From Lacibacter luteus (GTDB lineage: Bacteria > Bacteroidota > Bacteroidia > Chitinophagales > Chitinophagaceae), in assembly GCF_004118265.1 (NCBI RefSeq), contig NZ_SDHW01000001.1, positions 868,001-932,000 of the forward strand: DNA of 64,000 bases, written 5' to 3'. The notes under the pieces are model-generated. The model ran no database searches and had not been told where the DNA came from. It saw only the letters and a program-made list of their open reading frames with translations. Position 1 is the first letter of the stretch. Each line of letters starts with the position of its first letter. The position numbers and the translations under genes are program-made. Of the stretch, positions 18,593 through 27,925 are shown in pieces.

Positions 18593-18606
18593 TTGTTCAC
18601 TGTTGG

Positions 18607-19575
18607 TTATTCATATTTTATTACACGCCACTCTGCCATTTGAAAGAGAGAGCTGCCGTTATTTGCTGTCATGAAAACACGGTAGTAAGTAAATGATTGC
18701 GGCGACGCCACTTCATACCGTTTGGTTTGAAAACGTGCAGCAAACTGCTCACCTGTACGTGTATCAAGATCGGTCCAGGTTGTATTATCATTTGAACCCT
18801 GCAGTTTCCAGTCTTTAGGATCACGTGTTGCTCCATCGTTTGCAGAAGTAAATGTGTATGCACCAACCGTAACCGGTGTACCAAACTGTAACTTCCACCA
18901 TGCACCGCCGTTTGTAGCTAATGCAGTATTCCATGTCTGGAACAGGTATTTTGTATTGATGTCGTTATCGATGAGTTTAGGTGAGCCTTCGCCTGCACCT
19001 GAACCCCCATCATTTTCATTGCTTACTGTTAATGTACCAAGACCTGTTACATCAATCGACTTACGTAACAATGTATCAAAACGGAAATAAGTGGTTTGAA
19101 GTGATGATACAATTTGCCCGTTGGCAGCAGTGCTGAGGGAAATAGGCAACATATAACGTACACCTACTGTTACCGTATTTGTTTTAACTGTTAACGTTAA
19201 CGGCGTTGAGCTTGTTGCACCTGCAGGAATAACCGTATTTAAACCGGAAAGTTCGTAACTGGTAGCAGGTAACAACGTGTAGTTCGTTCCATTTGCTGCA
19301 TTGTATGCTGCAACTTTTGCAGCATCTACAACAAAGGATACACTGTTATCACTTCCTGCTGTTTTTAAACCACCGTAAGCGGCACCAAACACCAGCTCCT
19401 GGCGTGTATTGGTAGATGTAAACAACAGATCAACCTTTGCTCTTGTACCTACAGCCTGTGGCATATACACCGAGCCTTCGTTTGTTAATTCAATTGGCTT
19501 CGGTTTATTGCAGGCACCCATTGCTACAGTAAACAATGCTGCTGCTGTGAGTTTATAAAAATTATTTTTTTGCAT
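18607..19575 (-). CDS. Surface glycan-binding lipoprotein, DUF1735 plus F5/8 type C domain
   Basis: The likely start is the ATG at 19575 because it opens a lipoprotein signal (MQKNNFYKLTAAALFTVAMGAC, split at the lipid Cys C22); the frame extends upstream to 19614 but that would overlap susD. The N-terminal half (about 30-150) reads like DUF1735/SusE-type Ig-like modules (VYMPQAV, FVVDAAKVAAYNAANGT, YELSGLNTVIPAG). The C-terminal half (about 170-322) is a discoidin-like F5/8 type C carbohydrate-binding module (NDINTKYLFQTW, WWKLQFGTPVTVGAYTFTSAND, YYRVFMTAN). It is third in the SusC-SusD operon, the usual place for a SusE-like binding protein, and would capture the glycan at the outer surface. 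Confidence 0.85.
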   Translation of the reverse strand: MQKNNFYKLTAAALFTVAMGACNKPKPIELTNEGSVYMPQAVGTRAKVDLLFTSTNTRQELVFGAAYGGLKTAGSDNSVSFVVDAAKVAAYNAANGTNYTLLPATSYELSGLNTVIPAGATSSTPLTLTVKTNTVTVGVRYMLPISLSTAANGQIVSSLQTTYFRFDTLLRKSIDVTGLGTLTVSNENDGGSGAGEGSPKLIDNDINTKYLFQTWNTALATNGGAWWKLQFGTPVTVGAYTFTSANDGATRDPKDWKLQGSNDNTTWTDLDTRTGEQFAARFQTKRYEVASPQSFTYYRVFMTANNGSSLFQMAEWRVIKYE

Positions 19576-19607
19576 TTTGTTCAATGTGAGTTGATGAAAC
19601 AAATAAA

Positions 19608-21413
19608 TTACCAACCGGTGTTTTGCTTAACAAGCGGATTTTTCAACACTTCGTTTGCAGGAACCGGGAACAGGTAATCTCTCTTACGGAATGTTCTTGT
19701 TTCCAACAATGTTTTCGTATAGAAAGCTGTTCCTGTTTGCGTTCTGTCCATACCGTAAAACGTACCGGCATCTGTTTGTTCGGCAACCTTCCATCTTCTT
19801 GTTTCGAAGTAACGCACATTCTCAAACGCCAGCTCTACCCTTCTTTCTGCACGGATGGCTGCACGCATTTCTGCTTGTGTTGCAGGCACAGGCAATGGGT
19901 TTGTTCCCGCACCGTATTGTGCAACACCTGCACGTTCACGAATGAAGTTGAGGTATTTTAAGATGTCTGCATCAACAGGATTCGACTCGTTCAATGCTTC
20001 AGCATAATCCAGATAAATCTGCGCCAAACGCAGATACAAACTTCCTCTTGCATCATCTGTATTGGCAACACCTTTACGGATAATGTAACCGGTTGGCGTA
20101 ACATCAGATGTACTCTGTGCCAAACCGGAATTACCTGTCCGCTCCATATTTGTTACAATCAGGTTACCTGTATTCTGGTCAGGATAAAGCCATACACTGT
20201 TGTTGTAAGTGATACCAACATAAAAACGTGGTTCACGGTTTGTCCATTGATTGAATGTAGAACGTGTTGTGTTATCGTATGGCGCTTTGAAACTGCTGAA
20301 GCCTGTAGCTGTGTAACCTGCAGTTGGATCAGTAATGGGTTTACCATTCGCCATAAAGTAAGCATCTACCTGCGCCTGTGTGGCGCCGTTAGCACCTGCA
20401 CCACGCTGGTTAGCATAACCTGCATGGAAAGGAGTACGATCGTAACGGATGAAACTGTAACCGGAATTAGAGCGACCGAAGATCCATTCTTTGTTCCAGC
20501 TTTGAGTGATCACATCACGACAAGACAGGTAAGCAGCTTTAAACGGATCAGCATCCGATACACGATACAGATCGTACGTACCCGGAGCAAACTCCGTTAA
20601 AAAATCTTTTGCTGCAGTTGCTGCTTTTGTCCATTTAGCAGCATCGTATGTTTGATTGAAAAGATTTTTTCCATCATCATTTTTCAATGCAGCATAATCG
20701 GTGTTACCGTTAAACAACGGACTTGCAGCCAACATCAACACCTGTACTTTATATGCTTTTACCACACCTTTTGTAAACTTACCGGCAACAGCAGATGTTG
20801 CTGGCAATTCGGTGTAAGCTTTATCGAGCTGATCAATAATAAACGTTACACAATCATCAAACGTAGAACGTGGACGGTTTACTTCTTCTGTAGTTGCTGC
20901 TACAGGGATCAGATCTTCACCCAAAATAACCACAGGGCCATAAATACGTAACAACTGATAATAGTAAAACGCTCTTAACGCTCTTGCCTCACCTCTCAGA
21001 ATTGTTTTTTCAGTTGCACTGATCTCAGGCGTTGCATTATCGATACGTTGAATAAAATCTGTAGCATTACGGATAGCACGGTAATAATTATCCCAGTACA
21101 CAGAAACGTTGCCATCTGTATTTGCCCATGCACTTTTGTTCATATTGTTGGCATACACAAAATCCCAGGTATACTTGCCTTCGTCCGATGCACCCGTCCA
21201 AACACCTGAGTTTTCATTGCCGCCAAAACGCTGATTAAATTCATTTGGCATTGCCTGGTAAATATTACCGATGTAACGGATAACATTGGTACGTGTTTTA
21301 AATACATCTTCAATGGTGAGGATGTTATCGGGCACAGTATCGAGATACTTTTTACAGCTGTTCATCGATACCAATGCCGTTATAAGAGATATAGAAACAA
21401 TTAATTTTTTCAT
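19608..21413 (-). CDS. SusD/RagB family nutrient-binding lipoprotein
   Basis: The ATG at 21413 opens a lipoprotein signal (MKKLIVSISLITALVSMNSC, lipid C20); the frame runs to 21488 but that stretch overlaps susC. SusD landmarks are KKYLDTVPDN directly after the Cys, GEARALRAFYYYQLLRIYGPV, and the C-terminal YFETRRWKVAEQ...RTFRKRDYLFPVPANEVLKNP. SusD caps the SusC porin and helps bind the oligosaccharide. It sits 19 bp downstream of susC. No sequence feature indicates substrate, but the neighbouring enzymes suggest mannose-rich glycan. Confidence 0.95.
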   Translation of the reverse strand: MKKLIVSISLITALVSMNSCKKYLDTVPDNILTIEDVFKTRTNVIRYIGNIYQAMPNEFNQRFGGNENSGVWTGASDEGKYTWDFVYANNMNKSAWANTDGNVSVYWDNYYRAIRNATDFIQRIDNATPEISATEKTILRGEARALRAFYYYQLLRIYGPVVILGEDLIPVAATTEEVNRPRSTFDDCVTFIIDQLDKAYTELPATSAVAGKFTKGVVKAYKVQVLMLAASPLFNGNTDYAALKNDDGKNLFNQTYDAAKWTKAATAAKDFLTEFAPGTYDLYRVSDADPFKAAYLSCRDVITQSWNKEWIFGRSNSGYSFIRYDRTPFHAGYANQRGAGANGATQAQVDAYFMANGKPITDPTAGYTATGFSSFKAPYDNTTRSTFNQWTNREPRFYVGITYNNSVWLYPDQNTGNLIVTNMERTGNSGLAQSTSDVTPTGYIIRKGVANTDDARGSLYLRLAQIYLDYAEALNESNPVDADILKYLNFIRERAGVAQYGAGTNPLPVPATQAEMRAAIRAERRVELAFENVRYFETRRWKVAEQTDAGTFYGMDRTQTGTAFYTKTLLETRTFRKRDYLFPVPANEVLKNPLVKQNTGW

Positions 21414-21432
21414 GTTCGTTTGTTTGGATTGA

Positions 21433-24400
21433 TTATAAGGTAAACTCAACACCCAAAGAGAAGTTTCTGATGTTCGGATACAATGCACCGTTTGTTGTGT
21501 TCAGCTCAGGATCCCACAGTTTAAACTTGCTCCAGTAAAACAGGTTAAAGCCCTGTCCATAAACCTGTGCACTTCTGAAACCGATCTTCTTCACCCATTT
21601 ATCAGGCAGATTATAACCAAATGCAAGACTTTTCAAACGCAGGAACGAAATATCTTTTATCCACCATGTGCTTGCAACAGTATTGTTTCTGTTTGCAGCA
21701 TTACCATAAGCCAGGCGTGGATAAAATGCATTGGGGTTAGGATTTGCTTCTGTCCAGCGATCATTTGCTATTGACAGCAGATTACTTCTTTCAGGACCAG
21801 TGCTGTTGTTGAACGGAATAATACCATCGCCGCCAAGCAAGCGTTGTGCTCCCTGTATACCCTGGAAGAAAGCGCCGAAATAGAAACGTTTCCACTCTAC
21901 GTTAAATCCAAAACCATAGATCCAGTTCGGCACATCACCATTACCAATACGGCTTACATCAAGGTTGTTGATCAAACCATCGCTGTTCAAATCTTTGTAA
22001 CGGATATCACCGGGGCGTGGTTTGCCACCCAATGGTGTTTGATCGGGAGCGTTATCAATTTCTTTTTGATCTTTAAATAAACCAAGTGCAGTATAACCAA
22101 AAGTAGAAAGTGTGTTATAACCTCTTCTTTCCATATAAGGATATGGTTGTGTTGGCTGATCGTTTTCCATGATCATATCACGGTTATAAGTAACAGTACC
22201 TCTGAAATCCCATTTGGTTTGTCCCCAATAGAACGGCGTTGTTTCAACTGTTGCGTCGAAACCGGCATTGTTGATGACACCGAGGTTACCATAAGGACTA
22301 TTATTTAAACCAACATAAGAAGGTAAGCTTGCTCTCTGTAAGAATACACCTGTTCTGTGTTCTTTAAAGAAGTCGAGTATAACCGATAATCTTGAATCGA
22401 GTGTTTTGAATTCGATACCCAGATCTTGCTTGCGTGATTTTGACCATTGTACAGGTGCACCATAATCCTGGATCTGTACACCGCCGCCACTGCCTTGGTT
22501 AGAAGTACCGTTACCCCATGTAAAGCCTGCAGCACCATCGGTAACAATTGTTAAGTATCCGAAACGGCGGCCACCTGCACCTGAACCAACTAAACCATCC
22601 GAATAACGGATCTTGAAAAATTGGAAAACAGGCTCAACAGCTTCGAAGAATTTTTCTCTTGATACAACCCAACCCATACCGATTGACGGGAAGAAACCAA
22701 AGCGATTTTCAGGCGCAAAGTTTTCTGAACCGTTGTAACCGAAGTTTACTTCTGCAAAATATTTTTCTTTATATGCGTATGTGCTACGACCTGCCAAACC
22801 CATACTGCGGAAAGGAAGTGATGCTGTTAAGTTTGCAGCAAATGCATCAATATAAGAGCGTTGGTTGTAAAGTACCAACCCTGTAATGTGATGATCTTTT
22901 TTAAACTCACGGTCGTAGTTAACTGCAGTTTCAATATAGAACGAACGGTTACCACCATTACTGCGTCCGTAAGCAAGGTTATCCGAACCGGTTGTAATAA
23001 CAGGTAACAGGTTTACCGAGCCATCTGCATTGTACGGTGTAACAGGATTTATTTTATACGTGTTACGCTGGCGTGTACGGCTGATGGTTTGTGAGTTAAA
23101 CGCATCGAACGAAAATAAACCATAGGCAGATAAACCGGGAACGATCATTTTCAGATCCTGCGTAATTTTTGCATTTGAATATACCTGGTTGCTGGCGCTG
23201 TTGATGTAACCTGTTTGTGTAATTTCTTCATACGGGTTACGCTGTGCGTTTGCAGCATTAATACCGGGTACTAAATTCCCGGGATACATTTTCGGATAAA
23301 GGATCGGAGTTGTCTGCATCACTTCTCTGAACGCCTGTTGCGCATTGTAACCGGGCGTGTTCAAATTGGTGATGTAACCTTGTATACCCAGATCGAACTT
23401 GGTTGTCTTTGTCCAGCTCATGTTAATGTTGCTGGTAAAGTTGTAACGCTTAAAACGTTGATCCGACTCGTAGCTTTGTGCACCATCTGTTTTCAGCAAA
23501 CTTTGTTCGTCGTAATAAGCCAACGCCACATAGTAGTTTGCAGTTTCTGCACCACCACTTGCACTAAAATTCATTCTTCTTGTGGTACCTGATTGGTTGA
23601 AGATCTCTTTCATCCAGTCTACATTCGGATATAAATAAGGCTGATTACCTTTTAATGTAGAATCGATATACGCCTGCGTATATTCTGAAGCAAGGCCTGA
23701 TGCAATGCGTGCTTCGTTACGCAGATCCATATAATCTTTTGCACCTGTTAACTGTGGTAATTTCGTAAAAGCAGTAACACCCTGGTTGTAGTTGAATTTT
23801 AAAACGGGTTTTGCAGATTTACCCTTTTTGGTGTTGATGAGAATTACACCATTTGCACCAGCCACACCATACACGGCTGTAGCAGATGCATCTTTCAAAA
23901 TCGTAAAGGAAGCAATGTCTTCAGGATCGAGTGAGTTGATATCACGCCCCTGTACCCCATCAATAATAACCAGTGCACCACTTGAGTTAGGACCAAATGT
24001 AGAAATACCACGGATCCAGAGATCGGCAGTATTCTCACCTGGTAAACCTGTACGTTGCACACCAACCACACCTGAGACACGGCCAGCTAACACCGTACTT
24101 AAGTTAGCTACAGGTTGTTTGAGTTCTGTTACGTTTACAGTAGATTGTGCGCCTACAAGACTTACCTTTTTAGCCTTACCGAAACCAACCACAACTACTT
24201 CCTGCTGGCTGCCCTGCTTGGCATCCATAATAACTTCGAAGTAAAGTGTGTTGTTTACCGGTCTTGTAACTTCTACAAAGCCTACATAAGAAAATACCAG
24301 CACATCGCCGGTTGTTACGGTGATAGAGAACTCACCTTTTTCGTTGGTTGTTGTTCCGGCTTTACCGTTACCTTGTACAGTAACACTTACATCGGAAATA

Positions 24401-24528
24401 ACTTTGTCCAACCTGTCTTTTACAACCCCGCTTACTTTTACTGTTGTCTGCGCAATTGCCGATACGGCCAGCAGACTAAAGCAAACAAGTAAAGCAAGGA
24501 TGCGTTTGCATGCAAATGTTTTGCTCAT
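21433..24528 (-). CDS. SusC/RagA TonB-dependent outer membrane transporter
   Basis: This 1031-residue protein has a signal peptide (ending near AIAQ), a CarboxypepD-regulatory-like beta-sandwich (about 30-110, VSGVVKDRLDKVISDVSVTV), a TonB-box region (EVVVVGFGKAKK), a plug domain with the SusC hallmark DGVQGRDINSLDPEDIASF then LKDASATAVYG, and a beta-barrel ending in NIRNFSLGVEFTL with the aromatic-rich terminal strand. It imports oligosaccharides released at the surface, driven by TonB. No N-terminal STN/anti-sigma domain is present, so regulation is not through an ECF sigma factor binding to SusC. It is the first gene of the operon and is divergent from the two-component system. Confidence 0.96.
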   Translation of the reverse strand: MSKTFACKRILALLVCFSLLAVSAIAQTTVKVSGVVKDRLDKVISDVSVTVQGNGKAGTTTNEKGEFSITVTTGDVLVFSYVGFVEVTRPVNNTLYFEVIMDAKQGSQQEVVVVGFGKAKKVSLVGAQSTVNVTELKQPVANLSTVLAGRVSGVVGVQRTGLPGENTADLWIRGISTFGPNSSGALVIIDGVQGRDINSLDPEDIASFTILKDASATAVYGVAGANGVILINTKKGKSAKPVLKFNYNQGVTAFTKLPQLTGAKDYMDLRNEARIASGLASEYTQAYIDSTLKGNQPYLYPNVDWMKEIFNQSGTTRRMNFSASGGAETANYYVALAYYDEQSLLKTDGAQSYESDQRFKRYNFTSNINMSWTKTTKFDLGIQGYITNLNTPGYNAQQAFREVMQTTPILYPKMYPGNLVPGINAANAQRNPYEEITQTGYINSASNQVYSNAKITQDLKMIVPGLSAYGLFSFDAFNSQTISRTRQRNTYKINPVTPYNADGSVNLLPVITTGSDNLAYGRSNGGNRSFYIETAVNYDREFKKDHHITGLVLYNQRSYIDAFAANLTASLPFRSMGLAGRSTYAYKEKYFAEVNFGYNGSENFAPENRFGFFPSIGMGWVVSREKFFEAVEPVFQFFKIRYSDGLVGSGAGGRRFGYLTIVTDGAAGFTWGNGTSNQGSGGGVQIQDYGAPVQWSKSRKQDLGIEFKTLDSRLSVILDFFKEHRTGVFLQRASLPSYVGLNNSPYGNLGVINNAGFDATVETTPFYWGQTKWDFRGTVTYNRDMIMENDQPTQPYPYMERRGYNTLSTFGYTALGLFKDQKEIDNAPDQTPLGGKPRPGDIRYKDLNSDGLINNLDVSRIGNGDVPNWIYGFGFNVEWKRFYFGAFFQGIQGAQRLLGGDGIIPFNNSTGPERSNLLSIANDRWTEANPNPNAFYPRLAYGNAANRNNTVASTWWIKDISFLRLKSLAFGYNLPDKWVKKIGFRSAQVYGQGFNLFYWSKFKLWDPELNTTNGALYPNIRNFSLGVEFTL

Positions 24529-24693
24529 AACTAGTTTTGGTTTAGGAACAGCAATACTAATTTTTAAAAAATCAGGTTGTAGTCAACACAAATCCAACAA
24601 ATAGTTAATGAATACTTAACGAAAGAAGTTTGGAGGTTAGAAAGCAGTTATTTTGTACTTTACAAGATTCGTGTAAAGCCCATTCCACCCGTT
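24529..24693. promoter_or_regulatory. Divergent promoter region, susC and two-component system
   Basis: These 165 bp separate susC (minus) from the histidine kinase gene (plus). On the plus strand TTTG (24630-24633) followed after 16 bases by TATTTTG (24650-24656) is an imperfect match to the Bacteroidota -33/-7 elements. On the minus strand TAGTATTG (24550-24557) differs from TAnnTTTG by one base. Both are weak calls. Confidence 0.3.
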
Positions 24694-26142
24694 ATGTTAA
24701 AGCGTGACAGGATATTTATTTTTAAGATCATTGCAGTTGTTTGTACAACTGTACTTTGCCTTGTACAGCTTATTCACATCCGTAATATTTATAAGCTGGA
24801 AGAAAAGGTATATAATATTGATGAGAAGAAGATCCTTAAAACTGCTTACGAAGAAAGCATTGTAAACGACAAAGTATTTCGTGGTGCGGTAAAAATTATC
24901 GACACCATCTTATACCGGGAGTTTCCCGAACTGGAACGTTTGGCAACAAGCAACACCGATGCGTTTAAAAACCATGCAGCAAGGCTTTGCGATACGTTGT
25001 TCAAAGCACTGAACAAAGCCAACAACATGGATGCGTTTCTCGATTCAGTAAAAAAAGCAAACAATATTGATGCAGCAATCAACTATGCTCTTTTTGTTGA
25101 GCATTTTGCTATTGCCACAGAACCTAATCATTATTACACTTTATTTTCAAGCAACGAAGCTGATTATAAAACATCCGTACCCTATGTAGTAAATCACGGT
25201 GCAAAAATCGGAGGTACGCTTACTTCCTATAATCCGCAAACACTTACATCGGCATTAAAAGTAAGTGCTCCATCTGCACGCAGTTATCGTATGAACTTTG
25301 CGTTGTATTGCGACCGGACCGATCGTTTACAGCAGATCGTTTATAAAACATTACCGCAAACATTACTCTCAGTTTTTTCCATCGTTGCAATCCTCACTAT
25401 ATTCTTTTTAACCTTTGCAAACTGGATACGGCAAAAGAAAGCAAGTGAAATGAAATCGGATTTCATTAACACCATCAGTCACGAATTTCAAACACCGCTT
25501 ACCACCATCATCATTGCCAATAAAACCATCGAAAACGAAAACCAGGCAATACGCAGCGAAAAGCTCGACAGTCTTTACAACATTATCAAACGACAAACCG
25601 AACGGCTAACCATTTTAATGCAGCAGGTAATTGAAACAGGTGGCGAAAAACCGATTAAGCTGGTGATGGAAAAGCATGTTATCAATAATGAGCTGGAAGA
25701 AATCATTTCCGACTATCGCATTAACCTCGATCTTGCCAATACGAAAATTTCTTTTACACCCAAAACAAACGAAGATGCAGTGCTGCTCGACAAACTGCAT
25801 TTCACATCCATCATTCTGAATATACTTGACAACAGCGTTAAATACAATCACAAAACGGTAAAAGATATTGCTGTTACAACGTATGCCAAAAACAGTCAAA
25901 CACTTGCCATCAGCATCAAAGACAATGGCGACGGCATGAGTAATAAAGTAAAGCGTAAAATGTTTTTTAAATTTTACCGTAACCCTTCTTTGGTTAGCAG
26001 CAATGCGCCGGGCATAGGTCTTGGATTATACCATACCAAACAATGCCTCGATGCACATGGCTGGAACTATGAAGTAATGAGTAAAGAGCAGGTTGGCACA
26101 GAATTTATCATTTACATTCCGTTAATAATTGAACAGGCCTGA
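24694..26142 (+). CDS. Membrane sensor histidine kinase
   Basis: This 482-residue kinase has two membrane segments (about 8-28 and 224-244) enclosing a roughly 195-residue periplasmic sensor region with no domain I recognise. The dimerisation/phosphoacceptor box is FINTISHEFQTPLTT with H263, followed by an ATPase domain with N box (ILNILDNSVKYN), G1 (IKDNGDGM) and G2 (GIGLGLYHTKQCLDAHG). The response regulator gene begins 36 bp downstream. It resembles the HK/OmpR-type pairs common in this phylum. Being divergent from susC, it could control the PUL, but hybrid two-component systems, not such pairs, are the usual PUL regulators, so this is inference. Confidence 0.92.
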   Translation: MLKRDRIFIFKIIAVVCTTVLCLVQLIHIRNIYKLEEKVYNIDEKKILKTAYEESIVNDKVFRGAVKIIDTILYREFPELERLATSNTDAFKNHAARLCDTLFKALNKANNMDAFLDSVKKANNIDAAINYALFVEHFAIATEPNHYYTLFSSNEADYKTSVPYVVNHGAKIGGTLTSYNPQTLTSALKVSAPSARSYRMNFALYCDRTDRLQQIVYKTLPQTLLSVFSIVAILTIFFLTFANWIRQKKASEMKSDFINTISHEFQTPLTTIIIANKTIENENQAIRSEKLDSLYNIIKRQTERLTILMQQVIETGGEKPIKLVMEKHVINNELEEIISDYRINLDLANTKISFTPKTNEDAVLLDKLHFTSIILNILDNSVKYNHKTVKDIAVTTYAKNSQTLAISIKDNGDGMSNKVKRKMFFKFYRNPSLVSSNAPGIGLGLYHTKQCLDAHGWNYEVMSKEQVGTEFIIYIPLIIEQA

Positions 26143-26178
26143 TGTTGTTATTTTTGCAGTATCACTAATGAGCAGAAT

Positions 26179-26880
26179 ATGACAGAGAAAATACTTTTTG
26201 TGGAAGATGAGCAAGACCTGGGGAGCCTCATTAAACAATACCTCGAAACAAAAGGCTTTGATATAGACTGGTTCGATAATTCGAAGAATGCATTAAAAGC
26301 GTTTAAAGAAAACACATCGAGCTACGGGCTTTGTTTACTCGACGTACAGATGCCGCAGAAAAGCGGTTTTGAACTGGCTGAAAACATTGTGCAGATTAAA
26401 GAACATATTCCGTTTGTTTTTTTAACCGCACGTACAGAAAAGAAAGATCGGCTAACAGGACTTAATCTTGGTGCAACAGATTACATCAGTAAACCATTTG
26501 ATATTGACGAGCTGGCATTAAAGCTTAAGAACATTCTGAAGATGACATCGGGTGCTGTTGCTCCAAAAGTGCAACTATCTTCGTACATGATCGGCGATAT
26601 TCTTTATAACCGTGAGCAGTTAACAGTAACTACTCCCGATAAAAAAGTAGCCAAGCTTACAACAAGAGAAGCAGAACTGATTGAACATTTTTACCACAAC
26701 AAAAACAAGCGCATAAAAAAAGAAGAGATCCTTGTAAAGATCTGGGGCGAGAACGACTACTTCCTTGGCCGCAGCCTCGATGTATTTATTTCACGCCTGC
26801 GCAAAATAATTGCACAATCGAAAAAAGTAAGTTTAAGCAATGTGTATGGTGCTGGGTATATTTTTAATGTGGAAGAGTAA
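26179..26880 (+). CDS. OmpR/PhoB family response regulator
   Basis: This 233-residue protein has a receiver domain (1-120) with acidic pocket VEDEQD, phosphoacceptor D55 in LCLLDVQMPQ, switch Thr in FVFLTART and Lys in YISKPFD. The C-terminal winged helix (about 135-230) has LTTREAELIEHFYHNKNKRIKKEEIL and SLDVFISRLRKII, typical of OmpR-type DNA binding. It is the partner of the kinase just upstream. The palindromes and gaps in the PUL could be its targets, but no direct repeat recognised as its site was seen. Confidence 0.94.
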   Translation: MTEKILFVEDEQDLGSLIKQYLETKGFDIDWFDNSKNALKAFKENTSSYGLCLLDVQMPQKSGFELAENIVQIKEHIPFVFLTARTEKKDRLTGLNLGATDYISKPFDIDELALKLKNILKMTSGAVAPKVQLSSYMIGDILYNREQLTVTTPDKKVAKLTTREAELIEHFYHNKNKRIKKEEILVKIWGENDYFLGRSLDVFISRLRKIIAQSKKVSLSNVYGAGYIFNVEE

Positions 26881-27000
26881 GATAAACTCGTAAAATCTCC
26901 ATTGACAGTCTTCCAATAACTTAAAACGACAATTATGTATAAAGTTGATACAGAATTAAGCGAGGGTTACAACCTTAAAAGTTACTAACGCAATAAAAAA

Positions 27001-27023
27001 GCCTCATTCTGTTTGAATGAGGC
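27001..27023. terminator. Bidirectional terminator
   Basis: Perfect 9-bp stem GCCTCATTC / GAATGAGGC with a 5-nt loop, followed on the plus strand by TTTTAG and preceded by AAAAAA (T-run on the minus strand). It lies between the response regulator and the minus-strand tRNA gene and probably serves both. Confidence 0.75.
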
Positions 27024-27047
27024 TTTTAGCTTTTAAAGCTATTTTTG

Positions 27048-27121
27048 TGACTCCGTCAGGATTCAAACCTGAAACCTTCTGATCCGTAGTCAGATGCTCT
27101 ATTCAGTTGAGCTACGGAGCC
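27048..27121 (-). tRNA. tRNA-Arg (anticodon ACG)
   Basis: The minus strand folds as a 74-nt cloverleaf: acceptor GGCTCCG / CGGAGTC with one G-T pair and discriminator A, D-stem GCTC / GAGC, anticodon stem TCTGA / TCAGA around the loop CTACGGA (anticodon ACG, normally edited to ICG for CGN codons), and T-stem TCAGG / CCTGA with loop TTTGAAT. CCA is not encoded. No tRNA or integrated element adjoins it. Confidence 0.95.
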
Positions 27122-27200
27122 ATTCCCGTTAACGGGCTGCAAATATAGGGCGGTTCATTTAATTTCCGAAATCTTTATTACTCAGTTTTTTAAATAAAAA

Positions 27201-27227
27201 AAATCCCCCGCTGTAAACGGAGGATTT
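27201..27227 (-). terminator. Terminator of the beta-barrel protein gene
   Basis: On the minus strand AAATCCTCCG, a 7-nt loop and CGGGGGATTT (one T-G pair) are followed by a run of T (27194-27203). It begins about 17 bp past the stop of the gene at 27244. Confidence 0.75.
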
Positions 27228-27243
27228 CTGAACCTGTAAATCC

Positions 27244-27900
27244 TTAAAAATGGTAGCCAAGCGACAAGCCAAAGCCGGTATTGCGGTAGGCTGTATTATC
27301 GTTACTAACACCTTCTATTACCGGGTTTATTTTCTGTAAACCAAGCTGGGCGTTCAGTTGCAGACTTAAACGGCTGCTCATCTCGTAACCAAAAAGTAAG
27401 TTGGCACCGGCATCCATACGGCGGTAATAATAATCGGAAATAGCTTCGGATGCGGTAATTGTATTTTTAAACTTTACAGTACTCTTATCGCCATCTTCCT
27501 GCGTTACTTTTCCGTTTAAAGCAAAACCAACATACGGACCTACACCCAACATCATTCTTCCTTTGCCCAATACCGGTTTATACAAAAATGTTACCGGCAC
27601 ATCGAGGTATGAAATATTGAGTACATCGTTTGAGCCTTTAAACTTTGTACCCTTACCCGAATAAAGCAATCCGGGTTGCAGATAAAAGTCATCTGCTAAA
27701 GGCACATCGGCAGTTACTCCGGCCTGTAAACGTGGAACCAGCTTATTCTCGAGTTTATTATCGGAAAAGCTCCGTCCATTAATGTTTTGAAAATTAACTC
27801 CCGCCCTGATGCCAAAGCTTACGCCGTTTGATTTTGTTGTTTGCGCCTGTACTGCAGCAGTAAATAAAATTCCTGCTGCTAAAAGTTTCATTCCTTTCAT
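27244..27900 (-). CDS. Outer membrane beta-barrel protein (porin-like family)
   Basis: From the ATG at 27900 the protein has a signal peptide (MKGMKLLAAGILFTAAVQAQ) and alternating beta strands (GIRAGVNFQNINGRSF, DVPLADDFYLQPGLLYSGKG, LDVPVTFLYKP, MLGVGPYVGFALNGKV) ending in NTGFGLSLGYHF, whose terminal aromatic fits an outer-membrane barrel assembled by BAM. It resembles the PorT-like/OMP_b-brl_2 group. The frame extends upstream to 27957, overlapping the OmpA gene, but that extension lacks a signal-like start. About 218 residues; function beyond barrel formation is unknown. Confidence 0.85.
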   Translation of the reverse strand: MKGMKLLAAGILFTAAVQAQTTKSNGVSFGIRAGVNFQNINGRSFSDNKLENKLVPRLQAGVTADVPLADDFYLQPGLLYSGKGTKFKGSNDVLNISYLDVPVTFLYKPVLGKGRMMLGVGPYVGFALNGKVTQEDGDKSTVKFKNTITASEAISDYYYRRMDAGANLLFGYEMSSRLSLQLNAQLGLQKINPVIEGVSNDNTAYRNTGFGLSLGYHF

Positions 27901-27925
27901 ATGTATGTTTCTTTTGTGTGAGTAA

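Noticed and set aside
27048-27121. tRNA-Arg as a possible integration site
   Set aside because: No integrase, no repeated tRNA 3' end and no foreign island adjoin it.
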